This document shows, piece by piece, positions 17,061-25,640 of a stretch of 64,000 bases of DNA (within the stretch, counting starts at the first letter, position 1; each line of letters starts with the position of its first letter). The notes below the pieces were generated by a model, which searched no databases, was not told where the DNA came from, and saw only the letters and a list, made by a program, of their open reading frames with translations. The DNA lies in assembly GCA_963749675.1 (NCBI GenBank), contig CAVVNT010000003.1:1-64000 (forward strand). The letters run 5' to 3'. The DNA is from Roseitranquillus sp963749675 (lineage in GTDB: Bacteria; Pseudomonadota; Alphaproteobacteria; Rhodobacterales; Rhodobacteraceae). The translations under genes were made by a program, and so were the position numbers.

Positions 17061-18464
17061 TCAGAAGTCGCGGTCCTCGTACGCCGCGAGCGCCCGCTTC
17101 CGCCCCTCCTTCACGTCGACGACGGGCTCGGGGTACGGATCGGCAGCCGACATCTCCCAGCTCGGCGGGATCGCGTCGAAATAGCTCAGCGCGTCCCTGC
17201 CGGGCCGCGACTGCCCCTCTGCGATCCAGCGTCGGACATACTCACCGTCCGGGTCGAAGCGGTCGCGCTGGGTGTCGGGGTTGAAGACGCGGAAGTAGGG
17301 CGTCGCGTCCGGCCCCGATCCCGCCGACCATTGCCAGCCCAGCGCGTTGTTCGCCGGGTCCCAGTCCACCAGGCAATCGACGAACCAGTCGTGCCCGACC
17401 CGCCAGTGCGTCATCAGGTGCTTGGTGAGGTAGGACGCCACGATCATCCGCGCACGGTTGTGCATCCGTCCGGTCGCGAACATCTCGCGCATCGCGGCGT
17501 CGACGAACGGAACGCCGGTCTGTCCTCGCTTCCACGCCTCGGCCTGCTTGTTGTCGCGCCGCCACGGGAACGCGTCCCACTCGGGCCGCCAGTTCCCCGT
17601 CATCAGGCGCGGCGTGTGCCACAGCAGGTGGTAGGCGAACTCGCGCCAGACCAGCTCCCGCAGCCAGGTCTCGGCGCCCTTCTTGCCGTCCTCGCGCGCC
17701 CACACCCCGGCGTGCCAGCACGACCGGATCGAGATCTCGCCGTAGGTCAGGTTTTCGCTGAGGCCGGAGGTTCCCTCCTCCGCCGGCAGGTTCCGCATGT
17801 CGCCGTAGTCGGCGATCCGCTGCCCGATGAAGGCGGCAAGCCTCCCGGTCGCCGACTCCTCCCCGACCAGCAGGTGCGGCGCGACCACGGCGGCGCCCCG
17901 GCGCATCCCCGCGCCCATCCGCCAGTCGTCGAGATCGTCGCTCCCGGGCCAGCGCTCCGGCGGGCGCAGCTCCCTGACCGCGGACAGGGGCGTGGCGACG
18001 TCGCTGTCCTTCACCGCCCGCCAGTAGGGTGTGTAGACCTTGTATTCGTCGCCCTGCTTGGTCGCCACCTCCCACGGCTCGAACATCAGGTGGCCGCCGA
18101 AGACCCGTGTCTCGACCGCCAGCTTCTCGACCGCGTCGTCGCGCTCGCGCCCGTCGGGATCGTAGGCCCGCGTCCACCAGATGTCGGCCGCGCGCGTCTC
18201 CTCGGCCAGCGATTGCAGCACCTCCGCCGCCCGGCCCCGCCGCAGGATCAGGCGAGACCCGATGCCGTCGAGCCGCCGCGCCATCTCCGCCACCGCCTTG
18301 CCGAGCCGCCAGACCGGCGCAGTCCCCTGCCCCTCGACCACCTCGTCCATGACGAAGACCGGGATCACCGGGCGCCCGCTCCGGTTCGCCTCGGTCAGCA
18401 TCGGGTGGTCGCCGAGACGCAGGTCGCGCCGCAGCCAGGCTATGATCGGGGGGTCGTCCGCCAC
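17061..18464 (-). CDS. phrB: deoxyribodipyrimidine photolyase
   Basis: 467 residues from GTG 18462-18464, chosen for the GGAGGA site seven bases ahead. It repairs UV cyclobutane dimers with blue light. The antenna domain starts IIAWLRRDLRLGDHPML. The C-terminal FAD domain has LTYGEISIRSCWHAG, LVWREFAYHLLWH, FPWRRDNKQAEAW, GMRMHNRARMIVAS-type sequence and the highly conserved WDPANNALGWQWSAGSGPDA followed by FRVFNP. The length and motifs are those of class I photolyases. It lies 151 bases after the DNA polymerase I stop codon on the same strand. Confidence 0.93.
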   Translation of the reverse strand: MADDPPIIAWLRRDLRLGDHPMLTEANRSGRPVIPVFVMDEVVEGQGTAPVWRLGKAVAEMARRLDGIGSRLILRRGRAAEVLQSLAEETRAADIWWTRAYDPDGRERDDAVEKLAVETRVFGGHLMFEPWEVATKQGDEYKVYTPYWRAVKDSDVATPLSAVRELRPPERWPGSDDLDDWRMGAGMRRGAAVVAPHLLVGEESATGRLAAFIGQRIADYGDMRNLPAEEGTSGLSENLTYGEISIRSCWHAGVWAREDGKKGAETWLRELVWREFAYHLLWHTPRLMTGNWRPEWDAFPWRRDNKQAEAWKRGQTGVPFVDAAMREMFATGRMHNRARMIVASYLTKHLMTHWRVGHDWFVDCLVDWDPANNALGWQWSAGSGPDATPYFRVFNPDTQRDRFDPDGEYVRRWIAEGQSRPGRDALSYFDAIPPSWEMSAADPYPEPVVDVKEGRKRALAAYEDRDF

Positions 18465-18615
18465 CAGGGTCCTCCGCACGTTTCCGGGAAGACTAGCCGC
18501 CAGCACGCCGCCGCCCAGTCGCCGCGCGCCTCCGTTCCCTGCGACATGGCGTCGGCAGCGGCGCACGCGGCCGGTACCTCGACCCCACGCGCTCGGACCG
18601 CAAGGCTCCGCCGGC

Positions 18616-21408
18616 CTAGTGCGCCGCCGCCCAGTTCGCGCCGCGACCCGCATCGACGGTCAGGGGAACCGAGAGGGATACCGCCGGCATCGGCGAGCCC
18701 TCCATCACCTCGCTCGCGCGCGAGATCAGCGCGTCCTCCGCGCCCTCGTCGACCTCGAACAGAAGCTCGTCGTGGACGGTCAGCAGCATCTTCGCCGGCA
18801 GCCCCTCGGTCGCCTTCTCCATCCGGATCATCGCACGGCGGATGACGTCGGCCGCCGTCCCCTGGATCGGCGCATTGATCGCCGCGCGCCGCGCAAAGCC
18901 CGCCGTGGGTCCCTTGGCGTTGATCTCGGGCGTGTTGATCTTCCGCCCGAACAGCGTCTCGACATAGCCGTGGTCGCGGGCGAACCGCGTCGTCTCGGTC
19001 ATGTAGTCCTTGATGCCCGGGAACCGCTCGAAGTAGCGGTCGATGAACTCCTGCGCCTCGCCGCGCGGGATCCGCAGGTTGCGCGCCAGCCCGAACGCGC
19101 TGATCCCGTAGATTACGCCGAAGTTGATCGCCTTCGCCCGCCGCCGCGTCTCAGCCGGCATCCCCTCGATCGGCACCCCGAACATCTCCGATGCCGTCGC
19201 CGCGTGGATGTCCTGCCCCTCCTCGAACGCCGCCTTCAGCGCATCGATCCCGGCGATGTGGGCGAGGATGCGCAGCTCGATCTGGCTGTAGTCGAGGCTG
19301 ACCAGCGTCTTGCCGGGCGCCGCCACGAACGCCTCGCGGATGCGCCGCCCCTCCTCGGTCCGGATCGGGATGTTCTGCAGGTTCGGATCCTGGCTCGCCA
19401 GCCGCCCGGTGTTCGCCCCGGCGATGGAGTAGCTGGTATGCACCCGCCCCGTCTCCGGGTTGATCGCCGTCTGCAGGTTGTCGGTGTAGGTGTTCTTCAG
19501 CTTCGCCAGCTGCCGCCAGTCCAGCACCCGCGCCGGCAACTCGTGCTCGGTCGCGAGATCCTCCAGCACCATCGCCGGCGTCGCATAGGCGCCGCCCTTG
19601 CCGCGCTTGCCGCCCTCGAGCCCCATCTCGCCGAACAGGATCTCGCCCAGCTGCGCGGGGGATCCCACGTTGAACGGCCGCCCGGCCAGCGCGTGGATCT
19701 CGGCCTCCAGCGCCGCCATCTTCTGCGCGAACGCGCCCGACATGCGGCTCAGCACGTCGCGGTCGACCATGACGCCCGCCTGCTCCATCCGCATCAGAAC
19801 CGGGATCAGCGGCCGCTCCAGCGTCTCGTAGACCGTCGTCACCCGCTTCTGGTGCAGCTGCGGCTTGAACCGGTCCCACAGGCGATAGGTGACGTCCGCA
19901 TCCTCCGAGGCATAGGCGCAGGCGTCGTCCACCTGAACCCGCTCGAAGGTGATCTGGCTCTTGCCCGTACCGATCAGCTCCTTGATCGGCCTTGTCACGT
20001 GGCCGAGATAGCGCTCCGCCAGTTCGTCCATTCCGTGATTGTGCAGCCCCGCATTCAGCGCGTAGCTCAGCAGCAGCGTGTCGTCGACCGGCGCCATCTC
20101 GATCCCGGCCCGGCTCAGCACCTTGGCGTCGTACTTGACGTTCTGGCCGATCTTCATCACCGCCGAGTCCTCAAGCACCGGCTTCAGCATCGCCAGCGCC
20201 TCCTCCACCGGCATCTGCCCGTCCGCCAGCCCCTCCGAGAACAGGCCCTCGCCCTTCTCGTGCCTCAGCGGCAGGTATCGCGCCCGCCCCGGCGCGACGG
20301 CCATGGAGATCCCGACGATCTCCGCCCGCATCTCGTCGAGGCTGGTCGTCTCCGTGTCGAGCGCCACGCGCCCCACCGCCCGGATCTCGGCGATCCACGC
20401 CTCCAGCGCCGCGGCGTCCCGGATGCACTCGTAGGCGGAGTGATCGAACGGCACCTCCTCCGGCGCGTCCACCTCGGACGGCGCGACGCCGGTTTCCGCG
20501 ATCATCGGCGGCTCGACCTCCAGCGCCTCGGACACCCGCTTGACGATGGAGCGGAACTCCATCGCCTGCAGGAACTCCAGCAGCGCCTCCGCCTCCGGCT
20601 CCTTCACCTCCAGGCTGCAGAGCTCGTAGCCGAGGTCCATCCCGCAATCGAGCTCCACCAGCCGCTTCGACACCCTTATCTGGTCGGCGAAGTCGACTAG
20701 CGTCTGCCGCCGCTTGGGCTGCTTGATCTCCTCCGCCCGCTGCAGCAGCGTCTCCAGATCGCCGTACTCGTTGATCAAGAGTGCCGCGGTCTTCAGCCCG
20801 ATCCCCGGCGCACCGGGCACGTTGTCCGTCGGGTCCCCCGCCAGCGCCTGCACGTCCACCACCCGCTCCGGCCCGACCCCGAACTTCTCGCGCACGCCCT
20901 CCGCGTCGATCCGGACGTTCTTCATCGGGTCCAGCATCTCGACCCCGTCGCCGACGAGCTGCATCAGGTCCTTGTCGGACGACACGATCGTCACCCGGCC
21001 GCCGGCATCCCGCGCCTTGCAGGCAAGGCTCGCGATGATGTCGTCGGCCTCGAACCCCTCCTGCTCGAGGCAGGCGATGTTGAACGCCCGCGTCGCCTCC
21101 CGCGTCAGCGGGATCTGCGGGCTAAGGTCCTCCGGCATCGCGTCCCGGTTCGCCTTGTACTGGTCGAAGATCTCGTTGCGGAACGTCACGGACCCCTTGT
21201 CGAACACCACTGCCGCGTGCGTCGGCGCGTCCGGCCCCTTGGCATCCTGGATCATCTTCCACAGCATGTTGCAGAAGCCCGACACCGCGCCCACCGGCAT
21301 CCCGTCCGACTTCCGCGTCAGCGGCGGCAGCGCGTGGTAGGCGCGAAAAATGAACGCCGACCCGTCCACCAGGCTCAGATGATGCCCCTTGCCGAACCCG
21401 TCCGCCAT
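18616..21408 (-). CDS. polA: DNA polymerase I
   Basis: 930 residues, full length. The 5' nuclease domain is at about 1-290 (LVDGSAFIFRAYHALPPLTR, SSDKDLMQLV, AGDPTDNVPG). The 3'-5' exonuclease at about 330-510 keeps its acidic residues (VALDTETTSLDEM, YASEDADVT). The polymerase domain has motif A (VSLDYSQIELRILAHIAG), motif B (RRRAKAINFGVIYGIS) and motif C (LTVHDELLFE). ATG 21406-21408 follows GGAGGAAA. Role: Okazaki fragment maturation and gap filling in repair. Confidence 0.96.
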   Translation of the reverse strand: MADGFGKGHHLSLVDGSAFIFRAYHALPPLTRKSDGMPVGAVSGFCNMLWKMIQDAKGPDAPTHAAVVFDKGSVTFRNEIFDQYKANRDAMPEDLSPQIPLTREATRAFNIACLEQEGFEADDIIASLACKARDAGGRVTIVSSDKDLMQLVGDGVEMLDPMKNVRIDAEGVREKFGVGPERVVDVQALAGDPTDNVPGAPGIGLKTAALLINEYGDLETLLQRAEEIKQPKRRQTLVDFADQIRVSKRLVELDCGMDLGYELCSLEVKEPEAEALLEFLQAMEFRSIVKRVSEALEVEPPMIAETGVAPSEVDAPEEVPFDHSAYECIRDAAALEAWIAEIRAVGRVALDTETTSLDEMRAEIVGISMAVAPGRARYLPLRHEKGEGLFSEGLADGQMPVEEALAMLKPVLEDSAVMKIGQNVKYDAKVLSRAGIEMAPVDDTLLLSYALNAGLHNHGMDELAERYLGHVTRPIKELIGTGKSQITFERVQVDDACAYASEDADVTYRLWDRFKPQLHQKRVTTVYETLERPLIPVLMRMEQAGVMVDRDVLSRMSGAFAQKMAALEAEIHALAGRPFNVGSPAQLGEILFGEMGLEGGKRGKGGAYATPAMVLEDLATEHELPARVLDWRQLAKLKNTYTDNLQTAINPETGRVHTSYSIAGANTGRLASQDPNLQNIPIRTEEGRRIREAFVAAPGKTLVSLDYSQIELRILAHIAGIDALKAAFEEGQDIHAATASEMFGVPIEGMPAETRRRAKAINFGVIYGISAFGLARNLRIPRGEAQEFIDRYFERFPGIKDYMTETTRFARDHGYVETLFGRKINTPEINAKGPTAGFARRAAINAPIQGTAADVIRRAMIRMEKATEGLPAKMLLTVHDELLFEVDEGAEDALISRASEVMEGSPMPAVSLSVPLTVDAGRGANWAAAH

Positions 21409-21572
21409 CTTTTCCTCCGCCCGGTGCCGGCCGACCCTTTAGGCAATCGGCGCGGCTTTTGTAAGCCCGGCGGGCTGCGGCACGCCGGACACGCCGCGCG
21501 GCGCCCGTCGCGCCGCCCCCGCCGCGGAACCTCCGCATGCGGCGCGTGTTCCACGGGCGAAAAGGAGCGCAC

Positions 21573-22070
21573 ATGACCGCGACAGGCCCCAGCTTTCCCA
21601 CCGCTGCCGGCGTCTTCTTCGGCCTCGGTCTCGGCGGGTTCTTCGACGGGATAGTGCTGCACCAGATCCTGCAATGGCACCACATGGTCAGCAGCGCGGG
21701 CTATCCGCCGGACACCGTGCCGAACCTGATGGTCAACACCTTCTTCGACGGCCTTTTCCACGCCTCGACCTACGTATTCGAGGTGATCGGTCTGATCCTG
21801 CTCTGGCGGCATGCCCATCGCCGCCACCTGCACTGGTCCGGCAAGCTCCTCGCCGGATCGGTGCTGATCGGCTTCGGCGCCTTCAACGTCGTCGAGGGCG
21901 TGATCGACCACCACCTGCTCAGGCTGCACCACGTCAACGAGACTGTTCCGCGCGGCCAGTGGATCTGGTGGGATCTGGGCTTTCTCGCCTTGGGTGCCGC
22001 CATGCTGGGCGGTGGCTGGCTCGTACTGCGTGCCGGGCGTCACCAGTCCCCCGGAGAGCCGGCGCGGTGA
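21573..22070 (+). CDS. DUF2243 membrane protein
   Basis: 165 residues with four predicted helices (about 9-30, 62-82, 90-110, 130-150). DUF2243 features are GFFDGIVLHQILQWHH, LFHASTYVFEVIGLILLWR, FGAFNVVEGVIDHHLLRLHH and the many conserved histidines at helix ends, which might bind metal. ATG 21573 has AAAGGAG ahead of it. Function unknown. It is divergent from polA and convergent with the MscS gene. Confidence 0.85.
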   Translation: MTATGPSFPTAAGVFFGLGLGGFFDGIVLHQILQWHHMVSSAGYPPDTVPNLMVNTFFDGLFHASTYVFEVIGLILLWRHAHRRHLHWSGKLLAGSVLIGFGAFNVVEGVIDHHLLRLHHVNETVPRGQWIWWDLGFLALGAAMLGGGWLVLRAGRHQSPGEPAR

Positions 22071-22106
22071 GATCTCGGGGTATGCCCGGATGCGCCGGCA
22101 CCGACC

Positions 22107-23594
22107 TCACCCCTCGCGCGATGCGTTGTCGTCCGCCCCGTCGTCTCCGGCGGCGTAGCGCTCCGCCGGAGTGTCGCCGACGGTTTCCGACGCGGCGCTC
22201 GGCCGGGGCCGAGCCGCGAAGGCGGCAGCGGGTTGTCCCTTGTCATCGCTCTGCATGTGAATGTGCATGTCGGTCTGCGGATACGGGATCGAGATGCCGG
22301 CCCGGTCGAAGTTCTCCTTCACCTGCCGCGTCAGGTCCCAGAACACGGTCCAGTAATCTTCGGCCTTGACCCACGGCCGGCACACGAAGTCGACCGAGCT
22401 TGCGCCAAGGGCGTTGACCCGGACTACCGGCTCGGGATCCTTGAGCACCATGGGATGCGCGTGCACGGTCTCTTCCAGCACGCGCTGCGCCTCCTCGATC
22501 GAGTCGTCGTAGCCGACGCCGAAGGTCAGGTCGACGCGGCGGGTGTCGCTGGCGGTGACGTTGGTGATGACATTGCCCCAGACCTTGGAGTTCGGGATCA
22601 CAATCACCTGGTTGTCCGGCGTGGTGACGGTGGTCGAGACCACCGAAACCGACTTCACCGTGCCGCCGGTGCCCGCGATGTCGACGTAGTCGCCCTCGTC
22701 GAAGGGGCGGTTGAACATGATCATGAGACCAGCCGCCAGGTTGCCCAGCGTGTCCTGCATCGCGAAGGCAATGATGAAGGACGCACCGCCGATGAGCGCG
22801 AAGAGCGGCGTGATGTCGACGCCCAGCGCGGACAGCACGATCATCAGGCCGAACGCGATGGTCACCCAGTAGACGACAACCGCCAGGAATGACTGGAGAA
22901 GCTTCGACAGGTTCGGAACCCTGCCGAACCACCGCCGCGCCAGTCGCTGCACCAGCCGGGCGACGATGAACAGACCGAACAGCGACGCGACGATGATCCC
23001 GGCACGGATGGCGACCTCGATCCCGCCGTCCCGGTTCGTGGTCCAGCTGATCATGCGCTGGATCAGCGTCCTCCAGTCGGCGGTCTGCGTCTCCTCTACC
23101 AGGACTGCGCTGCGGTAGGCCCGGTACCCCGCCACGGCGTCCGCCGAACCGCCCTTGTTTTCCAGGCTGTCGACGACCGCGGAGTACTTCTCGAACAGCG
23201 CCGCCCGCCGCTGCGTGAGCTCGACGAAATCCTCGTTCACCACGTCCGCAGTGCCCTCTTCGGCTTCCGCGGCGATTTCCAGCTGCTTGTCTATGACCTC
23301 CTGGGTGGCGCTCTGCACGATGCCCTGCCACTCGTCCGCCAGCACCGCCAGCTGCTCGGCGGTGAGCGGGATGAGCCGCACCACCAGCTCCTCGATCGGG
23401 ATGTCCGGGTTCCTCAGCGGGTCTGGGACCTCGGGCGCCGGCTCCTCGGCTGCAGCGTCGTCCGCGGGTGCCGCCGCCTCCGAAGGGGGCTCTTCCGCCG
23501 GTGCGGCATCTTCCTGGGCCATGGCCGCGCCGACCACGGTCACGGCCAGCACAACGGCAAGCGCCAGACGAAGCATCCGAAGCAACAGTGGCAT
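22107..23594 (-). CDS. MscS-family mechanosensitive channel, long form
   Basis: 495 residues. ATG 23592-23594 follows AGGGAGAG and starts a signal peptide (LRLALAVVLAVTVVGAAMAQ), then an acidic Pro/Ala-rich periplasmic linker and a helical region. Three or four helices come next (about 190-310). The pore and beta domain read IGGASFIIAFAMQDTLGNLA, IMFNRPFDEGDYVDIAG, TVKSVSVVSTTVTTPDNQVI and VIPNSKVWGNVITN, all MscS hallmarks. The C-terminal domain ends in PYPQTDMHIHM plus a variable tail. It releases solutes on hypo-osmotic shock. Confidence 0.92.
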   Translation of the reverse strand: MPLLLRMLRLALAVVLAVTVVGAAMAQEDAAPAEEPPSEAAAPADDAAAEEPAPEVPDPLRNPDIPIEELVVRLIPLTAEQLAVLADEWQGIVQSATQEVIDKQLEIAAEAEEGTADVVNEDFVELTQRRAALFEKYSAVVDSLENKGGSADAVAGYRAYRSAVLVEETQTADWRTLIQRMISWTTNRDGGIEVAIRAGIIVASLFGLFIVARLVQRLARRWFGRVPNLSKLLQSFLAVVVYWVTIAFGLMIVLSALGVDITPLFALIGGASFIIAFAMQDTLGNLAAGLMIMFNRPFDEGDYVDIAGTGGTVKSVSVVSTTVTTPDNQVIVIPNSKVWGNVITNVTASDTRRVDLTFGVGYDDSIEEAQRVLEETVHAHPMVLKDPEPVVRVNALGASSVDFVCRPWVKAEDYWTVFWDLTRQVKENFDRAGISIPYPQTDMHIHMQSDDKGQPAAAFAARPRPSAASETVGDTPAERYAAGDDGADDNASREG

Positions 23595-23606
23595 TGGCTC
23601 TCCCTG

Positions 23607-23686
23607 CGAAACCCGTGCGCGCGTAGCGAAACCCGTGCGCGCGTAGCGAAACCCGTGCGCGCGTAGCAAAACCCGTGCGCGCGTAG
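23607..23686. repeat. four tandem 20-bp repeats upstream of the MscS gene
   Basis: The unit CGAAACCCGTGCGCGCGTAG is repeated head to tail at 23607-23626, 23627-23646, 23647-23666 and 23667-23686. The first three copies are identical and the fourth has one change (CA for CG at the start). They begin 13 bases upstream of the MscS start codon, i.e. in its promoter or leader. The 20-base period is not a multiple of three, so the array is not coding. Confidence 0.95.
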
Positions 23687-23786
23687 CAATCGATTTACGC
23701 CAGGTCAACGCGTCAGTCGCGCATGGCCGCCCTCAGGCGTCGTCCCGCCTGCACGCCAGGCCGCGCTCGTCGGCCCGCAGCCGCGT

Positions 23787-24101
23787 CTAGGGAACCCCCG
23801 GATGCGCCTTCGGCGGGCCGTCCCGGCCGGGGGCGTCCCCGGGGCCGGCGCCCTGCTTGCTTTCGTGGATGTAGCGCTTGTCGCAATAGCCGCAGTCGAT
23901 CCAGCCGAGGTCAGCCGGAATCTGCAGCCAGACGCGCGGATGGCCCAGTGCGCCCTCGCTGCCGTCGCAGGCCACCCGCCAGGAGGAGACGACCTCGCTC
24001 TCCGGCGGGTCGATCGGCCGGCTCGCCATGTCGTTCTCGTCGGCTCCGACGACGTCGTCGCGACCGGCGCGATGAACGTTGCCCTTGGTCAGCTGCGCCA
24101 C
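23787..24101 (-). CDS. zinc-finger CHCC (zf-CHCC) domain protein
   Basis: 104 residues from GTG 24099-24101, which has GGGAG seven bases ahead; an ATG at 24027-24029 would give 80 residues. The core WRVACDGSEGALGHPRVWLQ and GWIDCGYCDKRYIH carries C, H, C, C as in the zf-CHCC family, related to a small subunit of mitochondrial complex I (NDUFS6). A Gly/Pro-rich tail follows. Function in bacteria unknown, possibly assembly of respiratory complexes. Confidence 0.8.
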   Translation of the reverse strand: MAQLTKGNVHRAGRDDVVGADENDMASRPIDPPESEVVSSWRVACDGSEGALGHPRVWLQIPADLGWIDCGYCDKRYIHESKQGAGPGDAPGRDGPPKAHPGVP

Positions 24102-24231
24102 GTCTGCACTCCCTTCAAGGCCAGGGGGCCGCGCCGCATCCGCTTGCCCCTGCCGCCTGCGGCGACTAGGTCGCGACAATAGCAATCAGGCCCGGCGCGA
24201 CAAGACCGGTGCGGGCCGGAAAGGCACCCGG

Positions 24232-25185
24232 ATGGCGAACGCGATCGAAATCGAAGGGCTGAGCAAGATCTATGCCGCCCAGGGCAACGAGCCGGCCAAG
24301 CACGCGCTCAAGGACATCGACCTCACGATCCCGGCGGGCAGCATCTTCGGCCTGCTAGGGCCTAACGGCGCCGGCAAGTCGACGCTGATCAACATCCTCG
24401 CCGGGCTCGTCACCAAGACCTCCGGGCGCGTCCAGATCTGGGGCTTCGACCAGGACCGCAACCCGCGCCAGTCGCGCGCCGCGATCGGGGTGATGCCGCA
24501 GGAAACCAACATGGACCCGTTCTTCACGCCGCGCGGCTCGCTGGACGTGCAGGCCGGCCTCTATGGCGTGCCCAAGCGGGAACGGCGCACCGACGAGATC
24601 CTCGCGATGATCGGCCTGTCCGACAAGGCCGACAGCTACGCCCGCAACCTCTCCGGCGGGATGAAGCGGCGGCTGCTGCTCGGCAAGGCGCTGGTGCACG
24701 GGCCGCGGGTCCTCGTCCTCGACGAGCCCACCGCCGGCGTCGACATCGAGCTGCGCCAGACCCTCTGGCAGAACGTCCGCCGCCTCAACGACGAGGGGAT
24801 GACGATCATCCTGACCACCCATTACCTCGAGGAGGCCGAGGAGATGTGCGACGAGATCGCCATCATCAACGACGGCGAGGTCCTGATCCGCGACGAGACC
24901 CGGTCGCTGGTCGCCCGCGCCGACCGCAAGACCCTGGTCGTCACGCCGCGCGACGAGGTGCCCGAGATTCACCTGCCGGAAGGCATCGACCTCGTCCGCC
25001 GCCAGGACGGCACCCTCGCCTTCACCTGGAGCCGCTCGCGCCACTCCGCCGAGGACGTGCTGACGGCGCTGACCGCCGCCTCGGTCGGCATCCGCGACGT
25101 CGCCACGGTCGAGCCGCGGCTCGAGGACGTGTTCCTCGACCTTACTCGCGCGGCCCACGCCGAAACCGCATCCAGCGCCGCCTGA
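24232..25185 (+). CDS. ABC transporter ATP-binding protein, no adjacent permease
   Basis: 317 residues of the ABC-2 (YadG/CcmA-like) group: Walker A LLGPNGAGKSTLINILAG, Q loop IGVMPQETNMDPFFTPR, signature LSGGMKRRLLLGKALV, Walker B VLVLDEPTAGVDIELR, and TTHYLEEAEEMCDEIA. The C-terminal 80 residues form the usual extra domain ending in VEPRLEDVFLDLT. Such ATPases are normally followed by a YadH-type permease gene, but here the next gene is a small secreted protein, so the partner is elsewhere. Confidence 0.88.
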   Translation: MANAIEIEGLSKIYAAQGNEPAKHALKDIDLTIPAGSIFGLLGPNGAGKSTLINILAGLVTKTSGRVQIWGFDQDRNPRQSRAAIGVMPQETNMDPFFTPRGSLDVQAGLYGVPKRERRTDEILAMIGLSDKADSYARNLSGGMKRRLLLGKALVHGPRVLVLDEPTAGVDIELRQTLWQNVRRLNDEGMTIILTTHYLEEAEEMCDEIAIINDGEVLIRDETRSLVARADRKTLVVTPRDEVPEIHLPEGIDLVRRQDGTLAFTWSRSRHSAEDVLTALTAASVGIRDVATVEPRLEDVFLDLTRAAHAETASSAA

Positions 25186-25349
25186 CAAATCGCCGCGCCG
25201 CGCGGCGAGACGGGTGCGGCGCAATCCGGGCCCGCGCGCATCGTGATCCTGGGATCGCTTAAGGGAACTTCAATGCGCAGGCTCTAGGCCGGACCGCTGA
25301 GATGGGGCGCGCGTGCAAGGGCATGCGTCGCAACGACGAGCGGTGGCAG

Positions 25350-25640
25350 ATGCGACGACTTTCGATACCCGTCATGATCGCGCTTGCGGTGTTCGGCGGC
25401 CCCGCGGCGACAGTCGCTGCGCGGCCGGCCGCGGCCGGCTTCCCGGTGCTCGTCATCGCCGCCGATCCCGAGGCCGTCGTCGCTCGCGCCGGTGGCACGC
25501 CCGTTGCGCCCATCAGCGCGCCGCTCGGCACGCTCGCGGCCGCCGGCGACCCCGACTTCATCCAGCGCCTCAGGGATGGCGGCGCCTGGCTCGTTCTGGA
25601 CGGCCGCGTTCTCGCGGCGATCTGTGGAGTTGCTGCATGA
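25350..25640 (+). CDS. small secreted protein coupled to a chemoreceptor
   Basis: 96 residues from ATG 25350 (an ATG at 25323 is also possible). A signal peptide (LSIPVMIALAVFGGPAATVA) precedes about 70 residues with FPVLVIAADPEAVVARAGGT and FIQRLRDGGAWLVLDGRVLA. I do not recognise the family. The stop overlaps the ATG of the chemoreceptor (ATGA at 25637-25640), so both are made together. A periplasmic ligand-binding or modulating role is a guess. Confidence 0.65.
   Translation: MRRLSIPVMIALAVFGGPAATVAARPAAAGFPVLVIAADPEAVVARAGGTPVAPISAPLGTLAAAGDPDFIQRLRDGGAWLVLDGRVLAAICGVAA

Noticed and set aside
18181..20700. Very long open frame on the plus strand opposite polA
   Set aside because: GC-rich codon bias on the minus-strand gene leaves the opposite frame free of stops. 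Its translation is Arg/His/Leu-rich low-complexity sequence with no family motifs, while polA is certain.
23607..23686. Possible CRISPR array
   Set aside because: The 20-bp units are directly adjacent with no spacers and there are no cas genes.
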